A stretch of DNA of 64,000 nucleotides from Aphelocoma coerulescens (lineage: Eukaryota; Chordata; Aves; Passeriformes; Corvidae): assembly GCF_041296385.1 (NCBI RefSeq), contig NW_027184085.1:56201109-56265108 (forward strand), given 5' to 3'. The stretch's first letter is position 1, and each line of letters begins with the position of its first letter. Of this stretch, positions 50,247 through 63,244 are shown piece by piece. A program made the position numbers and the translations under genes. The notes under the pieces were generated by a model. The model was not told the DNA's origin and did no database searches. It was given only the letters and a program-made list of their open reading frames with translations.

Positions 50247-51574
50247 AAATTTCTTCTTCTTTCCTTTTACAGTCTTTTTATATTCTCTAGAGAATATAGG
50301 CAGCTAAATAATACCAGTTTTATCTGTGCATCATTCCTGCTCAGCATGATGCCACAGAAGAAAATGGAAGGAATAATCAACATTGGTCAAGGAGCTAAAG
50401 GCTGAGCTTGATCCATAATTAAACAATACTTTCACACGACTGAGGGAAGAGCAAGCAGCTATCACTGATCTCTTTTATAAGACTCATATCCATTTGAAAG
50501 CTTATGTTAATACTGGGGTTTTTCCTGCTATCATTTTCGGCAAAACTTTAGATTGTGGTCTAGATAAAGAAATTATTTTTTTTGTTTAGATATATATATA
50601 TAATACTTTTTCATTTGTTGACACAGAATTCTATGCCAGAAAAGTGAGAATGCACTGAATTTCAAAGGAATATTTGAACAAATAATGCAAGAATTGAACA
50701 TCCTTTGTCCCCACTCCTAGTAGGCAGGAATAGAAATTGCCTAGAAGGGATCTGCACTCTTCAATTGTTCAGAGTGCTGTGGAAAAGAAGACGTACAGGT
50801 TGGCAAGGACTGGCAGAAAAGATGCTGCCCAGAAACCATATGCTCTTCAAGCATCCTTGGGACGCTGGCATGGCTCCTGGAATAACATGTCAGAGAAAAA
50901 TAAATTCATAGACAAAAATTAAACCTGAGAAACATATGCAACTGTTCTTACTATTTGTGCTCAAGAAGATGGTCAATATTGATTTCTTGAATAGATCTCC
51001 TTGCACGTGAAATTACTTCTCAGCGCTACTGTTGTCCTCCCAAACTTTCGTTCTCTAATTTTGCATGCAAATCAGAAATCAAAAGCCTAGTGCAAGCCCT
51101 GAAGGCTCACTCTGACTGCAGGTATGCTCAACACCCACCTTGGAGATGGGGTTCCAATGAGGTTCTCTCATTGTAGCATTTTCTCAAGAAGTTTTGATCT
51201 TTCATGATTTTTAACCTAAACACTGCAATAGTCTAGTACCTAACCAAGCCCTAACAAACTAGATGGCATTCAACACAACCTAGAAAAAATGTGTCATCTC
51301 CATCTAGATTAAACAGATATTAAACAATGTATTTTTCAGAACGAATCAGCTAGCAAATGAAAATACTGGAGTATTTAAATGCTGATGTTCTTGAAATAGT
51401 TTTTCACTAAACTGAGGTGTAACCCCAGCCATTAACCAAGTAAACATAGTCACTCACTCACTTCCCCATGATGACCTCTAACCTGTTATTGAAAAAATTG
51501 AGCTTCATACCAGCGTTCTGCATGGAGCATTGTAATTTCTATGCAGGTCTTCACCCTTCATTGTGTCCCAAGTT
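50247..51574. other. Unique sequence, no gene recognised
   Basis: AT-rich unique DNA with a short TA run near 50591-50603. No repeat family or exon was recognised. Confidence 0.55.
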
Positions 51575-52132
51575 CTCCAAAAATGAAATGAACAGTCAGT
51601 CACCTGAACAGGTTTAACTGATTTATTAAACAGAACACAAACGACAACTGGAAGCGGGGACCCAGGATAGGCTCAGGACTCCAGTGACAAAGCAGAAAGG
51701 TTCAGCACTCTTGAGAGGCTGGGTGCTCCCTGTACGCAAAGGTAATGGTACGAGGACGTGGGGCGACACCCTGCAAGACTTATTATAGTCTCTGGTTCAC
51801 CATGAGTGGTTCATTTTTCAATCCACTTTCCCATTGGTCCTTTTAGGGTCTTCTTATTGGCTCATTTCGGGAAGCATTCCTGTCCATCATTTCCTCCATT
51901 CTCCTTCCCATTGGTTCTTTGAGCCCACCAATCATGTCCCAGGATGTTAGGGTGATGTAAGACACCTCACAGGCTATTGGCATCTAGTGATTACATGGGA
52001 GTGTTACACGCGTACACTTCGAGCGCCGATATTAATTAACTTTAACTCTTACAATTTATCAGTTACAAAACCCAGCCCCAACCTAACCAATTAACAATAT
52101 AACATTTAACAACTGCGGACACGTTTGTAACA
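51575..52132 (-). repeat. LTR of an endogenous retrovirus, minus orientation
   Basis: On the minus strand the signals come in LTR order: several CCAAT boxes (their complements ATTGG at 51976, 51910, 51856 and 51833 on the given strand), then TATAATAAG (complement of 51779-51787), then about 150 bases of R/U5-like text, then AATAAA (complement of 51622-51627). The probable 5' end is TGTTACAAAC, whose complement ends at 52132. A further CCAAT box in the opposite orientation is at 51928. The 3' edge is unclear and no target-site duplication was found. No retroviral coding sequence adjoins, so it is probably a solo LTR. Confidence 0.68.
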
Positions 52133-55100
52133 GTTTTGTCTCAGTCTGCAATATAGTTACCTGTCATATATCCACCCTACTCTATACCTGCTGTTTGGAT
52201 CACACTTCCTTCAAACCTGTGAGTGAGTGTGCAGCAGTGAGAGAAAGACTAAATCCTATAAGTGGCCTTGCTCACTCTGTGTTTATAAAGAAACATAAGG
52301 GAGTCTTCTGCCTCCTAATCCTGGTGGTTCAGACCACTTGTCCATTTGCTGATGGATTTTTTCAAGGTGACTTATTCTGAGTGTATAAGGATTTTTGCCT
52401 GTATAAACCTGGGCAATACTTTTTATCTTGGCCATAAAAGCCTGTACCATTCACCGACATAACAGACCTGTGATGCACATAGCCACAAACCCAACATCTT
52501 TTGCATATTAACTTCAGTTATGTTATTACATACTATTTTGAGAGTAAAAAAAAAAGATTACTTAGAAATTGTGTAAAAATTTGGGGGTTTAAAAAATAGC
52601 AGAGTATTTCTCAAAATTTTTAACCTTACTTGCAATTTTTCCTAAAGTATTTTTGGAAGCATGGACCCTGACTCTATATTAATGGGGGAAAAGTTAATCA
52701 AGAAAGCTCTAGGCTTGAACCCCAGACTCACTCCTTTTTTTTTTTTTTTTTATTTTACTTCACAATATTAAATTATTCCAGTGTATCAGAATGTTTACAT
52801 TCCTACTTTTCTTTTTACTCAAAAAAATATTTACATGGGTATGTTTCCTTCAACCTCCATTTCAGGTGATATTTGGATGTCACGAACATAGCAATACATA
52901 TTACAAAAAAAGTTGAGTTACAGTGTATTCTTCATTTCCTGTGCCTGGAAATCATGGTACTAACTGGCAGTAGTGATTGTGCTGTTACTGCAATACTTAA
53001 GAAAAAGCACCCTTTGGATAAAATCATACTGAATATTTTAGTAATACTGCACAAAACCTGATTCCTTTGGTTTTTTGCAACCCAAATTCTGTCATTTCTT
53101 CAACCCAAATACACAACGGAGGTGTTCATACATACCAAAGCAATGGTCTTTTTGATTCTGTAATATAGGAAACATGAAAAAGAATTTTGGCCTCTGGGAT
53201 TATTTCTTTTTCTTTCTACAGAAGAAAAGGAGAGAAAAGAATATTATGAAAGCAACTACTCAGAATTGATCAGAACTTAACCATGAAAGCAAAAGAATGA
53301 GGGGAAAACAAATAATTCCAATGACTCAGAAATGAAAGGACTTACAGGAATCCTATGTCTGTGCACTGAGATAATATGCCTTTGAAGGTCCAGTGAGTAT
53401 TTTCTGATAGTCATTAGTACATAAGCAGCTTTAGCTGTAATACAATATATCTGATACTGTTGTAAATATTTTACCTGCATTATCATAATAATTAGTTATT
53501 GAGTTATTCATAACACATTAAAGCATAAATAACCTATGAAGATTACTACCATTTTAAGATAAAGCTTTTAAAGGACAAAAGGTGCAAAAGACATAGGCAC
53601 TGAGTTTACTATAATGGCAAAGACAGAGCGCCTACACTGAAAAGCTCCTGCATTTGCAGTGTGAATACATAATAAGGTCTTAACAGTGTGGAATATAGGC
53701 TTCAGAACAAGGCTGTAAAATGTTGTGATTAGCAAAAGAAATAACAGCAGAAAACAGGATAATTGACCATAGAAAACAGAGGATAGAAGAGAAAACAAGA
53801 CTAAATACTAACAAGGAATCTATTTCTGGAAGACATGGTCCGAAATTATGGTTGCCCCCATTTCATTTAGAAGAAGCTTAGAAACAGCTAATAAGTGTAA
53901 AGTAGGTGTTATGGAAGCATATGATGTGGATTTAAACCATGCTTTTGATCAAAATGATTCAGAGCACTGATGGTGGGAGTCAGAAAGAAGTAAGGTAGAC
54001 TCAGGTTCTTTTATTTTCTTAAAGGATGAAGTGGTCCTAATTAAATAATCTCCCTTGATTTGTGCTGAGTAGTAATGACATTTTCTCCCCCTGGCACTGA
54101 AGTGTGTTTTACAGTTTCAGCAGCACTCTGTGTTTAAATCCTATTATTACCTACCAGAATAAACAAGAAGTTTAACATGATTATTTGGGATGTTCCATTT
54201 ACTTAAAGCAGGATTTGTTACTACATCTATCAATAGGTTCAGCATTTTCTTAGACCATAAGATAGAGTGTGAGCATCTGTTAGCCTTCCTGTAATACTTA
54301 GAATGTTGCTTAATGAAAATTATACTCAGTTGGGGAGAAATCCTCTCAGAACAGTTTAAAAGGCCTATTTTCTAAATATACTAATCTTGAGAGTTGTAAC
54401 TTTTGGAAGATTCAGGATAGTGAGCATAACACAAAGAATAATCTTGTACAGATGCTTAAGAAGGAGGAGTAAAATGTGTATATTGGGAGGAATTCCTCTA
54501 GAAAAAAGAATAAAAACTTGTGAGCATATCAGGCATAGACTGCCTCTGCCATACTTAGTTTATAAACGTAACAGAGTGACCACATATTTGTTTAAAACTG
54601 AATGCTTAAAAATAGCTGTGTAAAACAGGGTTGGCAAGTCCCACTGAAAAAAATGCTGAAATCTTTTTTAGAATAGAAGGTTGATATCAAGTGAGGCTGC
54701 CTCCTGCTTAGTACTGGCCTTCAAACATCCTGTCCTCACTGCCTGTGGTGAGCTGCAATTAAATGAACCCCTGGGAAAGCTGAAGTATTCCTATTTTGAG
54801 GTGTTTGGAGAGGCTGGATGGATATTTCTTCTATTTTAAGTGGGTAATGATGTTATAGTCTATCATCAGATGACCTTTTTAATGTGACTACTTCTGCTAA
54901 TTAGGTCCTGTAACAATGCCCTTTTCTCCTATGGACAGAGTGGCAAGTGTGTGATCACTTCAGGACATGAGACCATCTCAACCCTGTTGCAAGTTTCATG
55001 GTTTAATTAGCCAAGCAGCCTAGGGAATAGAAAACCTGTGCAGTGTTCCAGCAGGCTGGGTGAGGGTCAGGGGAAGGAGCAGCCGCCTGTTAACAGTGCT

Positions 55101-56481
55101 CTGCAAGGTGAGCACGGCCATGATCCTGCATGCTTTCAGCTTATCCAGCGGCTCTTCCCCTCCATTTTAGTGCCACCACCCTGCCACTCCCTTGATGCCC
55201 ATCCCAGGGGAACCCTGCAGGACCAGAAAATTCATAAAGCAGATAGATGGCTAAAAAAACGCTGCTCTATTTTAAAAATGTTATTTCCTCCTAGTGGAAC
55301 TACATTTCTTGAAAGCAGTAGTCCAAAACTCCTTGAAGTCCCAGTTCTCACTGATTTTTCTGAATACCTCAAGTGAAATTTTTCAATCATTAGCACTCAT
55401 TAGCTAGTTTACAGCATATCGTAATCATTAGAGGGTTACTCATTGCTAATTCAGCATTTAAGACTTCTGCAATTCATACAGAGTAACTTTGTCTTACATG
55501 TGAAAACTCTCTTGACAGTTTTCCTTATTTGTTAATTTTATGATCCATACTATAAATTAAGATTTTCCTCTCTTAATGTACAAATGTTATATTATAGGTG
55601 TTTACTTTCGAAACAAGAGTTTTTGTGCAATTTGGAAAGAGGAAAGGATGTATTAAAAATTTTCTAGTGGATTTAAGTTGGCTACTGATAGAAATTTTCC
55701 AAAATTCTTTCAATCCTGAAGTCATCAGCTGGCAGATGGTAAAGTCAGCTCCTAATTTTGGTTTTCTTTTCTGGTTCAAACTTCTAGGACTGTGGCTCTT
55801 TTTTCCATTCCATTTCATTCTTACAAACCGTGATGCAGAGATAATGTAATGATGCTCACAAAACTGTTCTTTGTTGGGAAAGCTGCAGTTTAATGTGATC
55901 AGATTAAATTCATTACTGAATGCAACTGTGCTCAAAGATTGTTTTAGTTGCTATTAGCAATATTGAAAATTTTCTCAGACAAGATGCCAGGATAGAGAGA
56001 CCCTAGCATGTGTTGCTACCTTGTTAGGATTCCAAAATATACATATTAAGACACTTTATATATATGTAATTATTAGGATACTTTATGTATAGGTATTAGG
56101 ATATCTAAATGAATAGATCATAATCCTACATGAAGGATTTTGATACCTTACTAGGACTGTACCTCTGTGTTTAAAATCGTATGGTATTGTCAGCATGGAA
56201 TGAGAAGTCCATGAAAGGTGATGTGATGCCATGATGTGATCTCATACAAACACTTGCATCAGTTGGGTTATTGTATTAGAAAAAGTAATCCTTACAGCAG
56301 CTATTGCAACAACTTTATGCTGTTTATGGTAATTTATGTTCATGCCTACTTTTTTTACACTGCATTTTTACTGGACACTGATCTTCCAAACCTAAATTTT
56401 ATTCAAAGAGAACTGGAGTTCTGTTTTGCTTTTCTATAATCACTGATCACATTAATTGTTATCATTATTATTTTTAAGTTT
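52133..56481. other. Unique sequence, no gene recognised
   Basis: AT-rich unique DNA. A GC-richer patch at about 55030-55250 carries a 112-codon frame (55038-55376) with no recognised relative. The short stretch at 55379-55470 is dense in TAAT/ATTA words. Overlapping open frames near 55573-55935 on opposite strands argue against coding. Confidence 0.55.
52735..52751 (+). repeat. Poly-T run (17 T)
   Basis: Seventeen consecutive T residues with no recognised element on either side. Confidence 0.9.
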
Positions 56482-56857
56482 TATAGAATCATAATATCAT
56501 ATAATGATTTGTGTTGGAAGGGACATTAAAAATAATATAGTTCCAACTCCCCTGTCATAAACAGGGACACCTTTTAGTAGACCAAGTTGCTGAGAGTCCC
56601 ACCCCATCCATCCTGGCCTTGAACACTGCCAGGGATGGGGCAGCCACAACTCTAGGCAGCAGGTTACAGTGCCTCACCAGCCTCACAGTAAAAACTTTTC
56701 CTAATATCCAATCTTATCCTGCCCCCTTATAGTTGAAGCCATTCCCCCTTGTCCTGTTGCTAGATACTCTTATAAATAGTCTTTATCCATCTGTCTTGTG
56801 GGCTTCCTTCAGGTACTGGAAGGATGCAATTACATCACCCTGAAGCCTCGTCTTTTT
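56482..56857 (-). repeat. CR1 LINE 3' end, minus strand
   Basis: On the given strand it reads ATAGAATCATAATATCATA, GTTGGAAGGGACATTAAAAAT, CATCCATCCTGGCCTTGAACAC, CCAGGGATGGGGCAGCCACAA and CCTTGTCCTGTTGCTAGATAC, which is the reverse of a CR1 3' end of the 'GGGATGGGGCAGCCACA' subfamily. It is truncated at about 56857. Confidence 0.92.
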
Positions 56858-59800
56858 GTAATAGCACAATTTCTCTTTCTGTAATAGCACAGGAAACAAA
56901 CAAACAAAATTTTCTGCCTTTTTACAAAGAGGCTTTTGCTTTTGAAGGGGAGGTAGCTGGCACTCTAAATTGGCTACAGCAATTTACAAGTAAAACTGTT
57001 AAAAATGGGTGAGATATGAATTGTATCTCCTCCGTGAATAACACCTATGATCTTCAATATACCACAGAAATTCAGACATCTGTTCTGTTAAACTTCTGAT
57101 TGTTTGAAAATTGGCTGTACGCACAAAACCCCCTCTGACTAGTGTATGTGAGTATATTTAGTGCTACAGTTGTCATCTCTAGTTAGATATAATAGAAACT
57201 AACTGTAATATGCTTCAGAGAGCCTTGAATTAGGAAGTCAACCCTGTCTTGAAAAGTAGAAATTGCATGTGTCTCTACTACCATGTTCCAGTGGATGTAA
57301 TTAAACCTTATCAGTTAATTCTATTGCCTGTGATAGATTCTATTTTGCAAAACTACATGTGTAAAAAAATTGGAATAACTTTAGCTATTATTTAAGTGTC
57401 TGAAATCTTTTTGGGCTATCACCTCAGAAAAACAGTATTATTTTTGGACCAGGACTTTCAAAACTGAATTTAACAGCTGTTTTTTCATCTTGTCAAGTGA
57501 GACCCGATTTTCTGAGATTTCCTGCACAATGTTTTTTGAGGACAGGCTTTAGACATCCTTGAGATTATATTTCCTTTAAAGCCTTAAAACATGGCTTTAC
57601 CTCTGAAATCCATTCTTTTTAGACATCTTATTTTGATTTTTTTCTACACATCATTCATCAGTCTCAGTCTAAATCTGACCGTGATACTCATATGACCTGA
57701 TTATTGGTATTACTTTGCCTGTTGTTTCTAGAGAATAGAATGATACCACTTTTCCATTCTTGAAAAGAGCATCTTTGCTGATATGGATTAACATCATTGA
57801 GTGACAAGGTGACCTTATGGGCATTTTTTCTGGTTTTCTTATATTATTCTTATATTTCAAGAAGCAGATTTTTACTTAATCTCCTTGAATAATGTAACTA
57901 CACCTCCTGCAATATTTCAGAGAAAATTTGGATAGTTTAACAAGCCCTTAATTTGCTAGACATGTGGAATAAATTTACTGCATTAGCATCCTATACTCCA
58001 TCTTCTATACTCCAGCCCTTGAAGAAGTACTATATGACAGGTGCACAACCCAGGTCACTTCTTCTGATATCTTGGAAGATACCAGATATATTCATCTAGG
58101 ATTTTGGTTGCTTTTCAACATAACTGATTTTGTTCCTATCACTAAAATATTTCTTCTATTGACCAAGAGCTAATACTTCTTACGCTTTCATTTTTGGTGT
58201 ATCTACTCTTCGGGTTTTGTTTCACTTCCTTTGCTTCCTTTGATGTTGCCTATGTCCAAAATTGCATGAAGTACAGATTATAATAATCTAGTATTTTCCT
58301 TTCACCAAGCAGTTTTAGTCAGATGAAGTCTATGAGGTTTTTTAAGTATCGACAAGCAACCCAGGACTGACCTCAGAGGGTAAAAGTGTAGTGATGGATG
58401 GGGACCACTACCTCATGCTTCCCCAGGGCTGCAAAAAAAGCTGCAGAGCTGCCTGCTGAGAACCTTCTCTGCTTGGGCAGTACCTTCCCCCAAGCACTAC
58501 ACAGAATAACCGCTCAAAAATGCAATAAGCGGAATGCTGGGGTAACTTACTGCATGTGAAAGATTCTGTGCAATTATGGCCTATCCTCATTTATGTTTTT
58601 AGCTTCAACAGCATTAGACATTCTCTTAGCAAATTAGCAGGTATTATGAAATTAAAGCTGAAGCTGCTGCTGAAGCAAATAATGATGATAAGAATCTCCC
58701 CAGCCATCATATTTTGCATTTATAGGCACATAGCTATGTGTGTATGGTCATGTATATAAACGTATGCAAAATGAAATATGCTAAATATTATCAGTTTACT
58801 CAATTGCATTCTATTGTAATCAATAATAATTTTCAGTTTATTTTTAAATAGAGCTAATGATATGACTCACCATAGTTTTAGAAGATCATTGCACAGATAT
58901 ATATTATTGTTTAGCAACATTCTAGGTCTCTCCTCAGAATGTAGGTAATGGAATCCATATGTATTACTTTTGTCTTGAAAAATACGAAGAGCAGTTCTTA
59001 GTGTTCAATTATTAAGGTTTCAGGTTAATCTCTAGAATTTAATATTGAAACCCATTTCCATTAAGTTTTATTGCTACCTTTTACCAAATAAGAATTTTCT
59101 CATGACTGTAGTGATTCTTGGTTATAAACAAATGATTTGACCAAAATCAATGCTGAAGTAAAAACCCCAGTCTCAATTGAGCATTCTAGCTTTAGTCACA
59201 CAGTTCTTAAACCTGGACCAGTATTACTGTCTTTAGTATTGAAAAGTAGGTGTTGACGCCAAATCTATTATGTAAACACAAACTAAATTCTGTGACTGTT
59301 CAGTCCTTTTAAGTGTACAGAAGCACTGGACCTGTTTAGGGAGTTATAGTTAACCTGCAGGAAGTAATATGCCAAAGAATAAGGAAGATTGTGCCATTGG
59401 CAAAGTGCTTTCTTTGTATTAATTGCGTTCTAAGCAAACAAGTTTATGAAAGAAATGCAGTAATGTAAAACAAGTCTAAATTGAAAGCAAAATCTGAAAA
59501 AGATGAAACAGATTTGATCCTTTAGATAGCCTGATGGAAAATTAAAGCAAACAATTATTTCATTCTTGCTGTCTGGTGAGACAGTGATCATTATGAAGCA
59601 GGTTTACTTTAAAATCCTGACAGTTCGCATTTGTCTACTTGCCATGTGTATTAACACTCTCCAGTGGAGGCTTTAGTCAAGTGGAAAGAAATTGTTAAGT
59701 CCTTGTTCTGTTTCAATTTGATATTTGCAGATTGCCTTGTGGAATTTCACTATTCCAGCACTGTCGTATTTTTTAGAGTTCTGTTAAGATTTGTCTGTGG

Positions 59801-60663
59801 CTTGGAAGCTATTTTTGTTTCAAAGTATATAATATATTTTATATTAAATATTCCTACATGATCAAGAGAAAAAATCTATCAACATCTTATAGCTTCTGAA
59901 GTCACTCTCCTATAAAAATCACTTCTTTGATTTAGTATTAAGTATATTTTCAAAATTGACTGCATTAATTTGTCTTTTGTTTGTTTGTTTTGTAGGAAAA
60001 GATACCTCTCCTCTCCATATGCAAGCCAACAAAATATATGTGGTGTAGACTAATCTACCCAATGCAGCCTTTTCTTGGCACATGCACTACATTAATTTCT
60101 GTAATCTACACCTATTTCTAAATGAAGACACCTTAGAAACTACCACAGAGGACAAAAGGGTTTGATTCTTATGCAGGTTAGAAACAGCTTCAAAAATCAT
60201 GACTGCTCCCTCTCAGGTCTCATGGCACCCAGCCTCTCAGTTTGGAAGGAAGGACTAGATCATTTCCATGTAAGTGCCAGTGCCAGACCTCAGGTGGTCT
60301 TAGTTTAGTGGTGCCACATGACCAGTGAGGTCTCCCCAGGAGCTGAAAGTCACTCAGGTCCAAAACCACTTTTAGTCATGAGGGTAATGAAGTGTCTGAA
60401 GGGACCAGTGCCTCTGGCAAAGCACTCCCAATGCATATGTGCACGTCTCTGCTTTAGAGCAGATGATGTTTGGTAACTCTCTCCAGTTGTACAAAGTTTT
60501 TTGATTGTTTGATCTTGGGATTTTCCTTGAGATTGAAAGACTCAATGCTTTGCCCAATCACATATGTCACTGCTAACACTGGGCATTCTAACACAATACA
60601 TCTGTGGTTCTAGTCCTTCATTTTCCCAGATCTTTCTTATGTCTGAGCCGATGCGATAGAAAT
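56858..60663. other. Unique sequence, no gene recognised
   Basis: AT-rich unique DNA. At 59975-59995 a T/G tract ends in TAG and resembles a splice acceptor, followed by GGAAAAGATACC. All three reading frames after it end within about 40 codons and none is recognisable. It is reported as a finding, not as an exon. Confidence 0.5.
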
Positions 60664-60838
60664 ATAGAATCATGGAATACCCTGAATCGGAAGGGACCTA
60701 CAAGGGTTCTCAAAGTCCAAGTCCTGGCCCTGCACAAGACAACCACAAGAATCACACCATGTGCCTGAGGGTGTTGTCCAACACTTCTTGAACTCTGTCA
60801 GGCTGGTGGTGTGGCCACTTCCCTGGGGAAGGGCAGCT
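60664..60838 (-). repeat. CR1 LINE 3' end, minus strand
   Basis: It begins ATAGAATCATGGAATACCCTG, then GAAGGGACCTACAAGG, GGCCCTGCACAAGACAACC, AAGAATCACACCATGTGCC and AACTCTGTCAGGCTGGTGG. This is the same CR1 subfamily as the copies at 23.85 and 47.79 kb (their CACATGGTGTGA motif is its complement). Confidence 0.9.
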
Positions 60839-61904
60839 GATTTGGAAATATCCTTAACTTCATTGAAGAATTCATCATTGTCATTGTCCCTCATAGGTGG
60901 TCTGACATCCACATTATTTGATAGCCTTAAACTATGTTATTGCAATACCTTCATCTTCAAAGTCTGAAAGCTCCTTTTTTCTTAAAAGATGCATCTTCAT
61001 AAGTATGCATTTTCTTGGCATTTCCTTTGAAAATTCTCTAAGATTTTGAATGGACAGTAATAAGCTTTTAACTAGGTCCCAAAGATTAAAGTTAAATAAT
61101 TTCATGGTCTCCAATTTGCTGACTTAAATCTTTAAAAAATTATAATTATCTTCCTTTTTCTTTATTCATCTGGAACCTTTTTATGGGCTAGTGGTGTTCA
61201 GTGCCGTTAATTACATAAAGGTTTTAAATTTTTTTGAAAACTAGGTTAGGAATTTTAAAAAAACCCAAACCTAGATGATTATAAAAAGATGAATGCTAAA
61301 AACTATTTTATAAAGTAATAACTTCAAATATTATAAAATAACATCTAAAAGAATGAAGACTATTTTTAAATTTTATCTTGTCGATTCCATACAAAGTAGA
61401 ACTACATAAATTCTCACATCAGAAATTTACAACATTTTGTTCAAAGGAACTTGGATATGTCTTTCTTTTTCTCTGAAAGGATTTACAGAGCAAGTACGTC
61501 TACTTTTTCTAAGAGTTTGGCATGTTCACAAGGTAGACTACATTAATATTAGAAATGGGCTGAAACAAAACCTTCACTGTGAGTAGTCCCAAAGGTATGA
61601 GAACAATATCTTTTGGTTTGAATCTAATGTCAGACCCATCATTTTCTAATGGAGATAAACTAAAATATTGACCTTTGTGGAACTTAGGTTCAGAGATTAT
61701 TCTTTTTTATTCAGCAGCATCAATAATCACATCACATTAATAAAGATTGCTCAGTGCAAAGGGAGTCTTGATTTTTAGACTTTTCGCATTGTTTTTGTTT
61801 CCTCTTCTGTGCAGACAGTAGCTTTACTTCAAAAAAATACTAAGGAAATAAAAGCCACTTTAAAGTTGTTGCCCATCTTGTTTAACAGAATGAACAAGAG
61901 GAGT
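60839..61904. other. Unique AT-rich sequence, no gene recognised
   Basis: No recognised repeat or exon. Confidence 0.55.
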
Positions 61905-62571
61905 TTTTTGGTTGACAAATGGCTGAATATGAGCCATTAGTGTGCCCAGGTAGCCAAGGAAACCAAGGGTATCCTGGCCTGTGTCAGCAATAGTGCGGCC
62001 ACCAGAACCAGGCACCTGACTGTCGCCTGCTGCAGTGAGCACCAGTGAGGCCATGCCTCAAGTCCTGTGCCCAGTTTTGGGCCCATCATGACAGGAAAGA
62101 TCTTGAGGTTCTGGGGCAAGTCAGAGAAGGGCAGTGGAGCTGGAGAAGGGTTTGGAGCACAAGTCCGGTGGGGAACAGCTGAGGGAGCTGGGGGTGTTTA
62201 GCCTGGAGAAAAGGAAGCTGAGGAGGGACATTATTGGTCTCTGCAACTACCTGACAGGAGGGTGTAGCCAGGTGGGGGTTGGCTGTTTCTTGCATATAAC
62301 AAGCAAGAAGGGTAAATGGCCTCAAGTTGCACCAGAGGAGGTTTAGATCAGATATTAGAATAAATTTTCTTCATGGAAAGAAAGAACATTGGAAAAAAGA
62401 ACAAACTGCACAGCAAGGTGGCAAAATCACAATTCCTATAACTGTTAAAAAATGTGAATATAGCACTTGTGAACATGGTTTACTAGTGAAGAGGGTTGTG
62501 CTGATAGGCTGATGGTTGGACTTGATGATTTTAAAAGTCTTTTCTGACTTTAGCAATTCTATGATTCTATG
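61905..62571 (+). repeat. CR1 LINE, plus strand, ORF2 C-terminus and complete 3' end
   Basis: The frame 62134-62346 carries EQLRELGVFSLEKRKLRRD and YLTGGCSQVGVG, conserved in the CR1 ORF2 C-terminus. Upstream text (CCCAGGTAGCCAAGGAAACCAAGGG, given here as CCCAGGTAGCC and AAGGAAACCAAGGG) corresponds to the QVAK-KGIL part in a decayed frame. The end has GGTTGGACTTGATGATTTTA and then the two octamers ATTCTATGATTCTATG. Its middle, about 62370-62450, is heavily diverged. It is 5' truncated at about 61905. Confidence 0.92.
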
Positions 62572-63197
62572 AATAAAATAATTTTAAAGGACTTCTTTGT
62601 GATAATGCCTTATCAGTTATTTACAAAATATAAGAAGGGAAATCATCTTCACTTTAAAAAGTTTCTTTCTTTTTTTGATCCTGATTTCATATCCATCCTC
62701 ATATATGGAAGACAATTTACATTCTCTATTTGCAAAAATGTATCATCATAATACTGTTTCATGAGAAATTGTTCATCCTTTTATGCAGATTTTTTGACTG
62801 TGTATCTTTTGTTTTAATGTCTTCCTATGTTCAAGCTTAATTTGGTTCAGGAAGAAGTGTAAGCAAAATTACTCTATGCAAAGCTGCTGTAATGATACCC
62901 CTAGCCTAGAGGAAATGAGAAAATTTTGAAAAAAATCCAAGAGAATCAAGATCTGACTCCTAGACCGCTTGGATTAACATTAGAAACAACCTTTTAAGCC
63001 ATCTGGATGTCACCTAACATACAAGTATTAGAAATATAGTGCTTTCACTTTTTAAAAGTTCATATGAAGATCTTCTTTGGTTTCATTCATTTCACCTGAA
63101 ATGGCAGTAGCATCTCCAAGTTATTGGGGGCAGCAAGGGAAGTTTAGGCAAAGCTGTGCCCATAGGAATTTTTCCAGGAATTCATTCTACATACCTA

Positions 63198-63199
<2 letters not shown>
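62572..63199. other. Unique AT-rich sequence, no gene recognised
   Basis: No recognised repeat or exon. Confidence 0.55.

Positions 63200-63242
<43 letters not shown>
63200..63242 (+). repeat. Poly-T run (43 T)
   Basis: Forty-three consecutive T residues, the longest homopolymer in the window. On the minus strand it would be an A43 tail preceded by GCTTAAAT. No element body is recognised there. Runs of this length are error-prone in sequencing, so the count is uncertain. Confidence 0.9.

Positions 63243-63244
<2 letters not shown>

Noticed and set aside
50073..50405. 110-codon hydrophobic frame that might suggest a membrane protein
   Set aside because: The hydrophobic run is the translation of T homopolymers.
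55573..55935. 120-codon minus-strand frame
   Set aside because: An 83-codon frame overlaps on the other strand, and no known domain can be seen.
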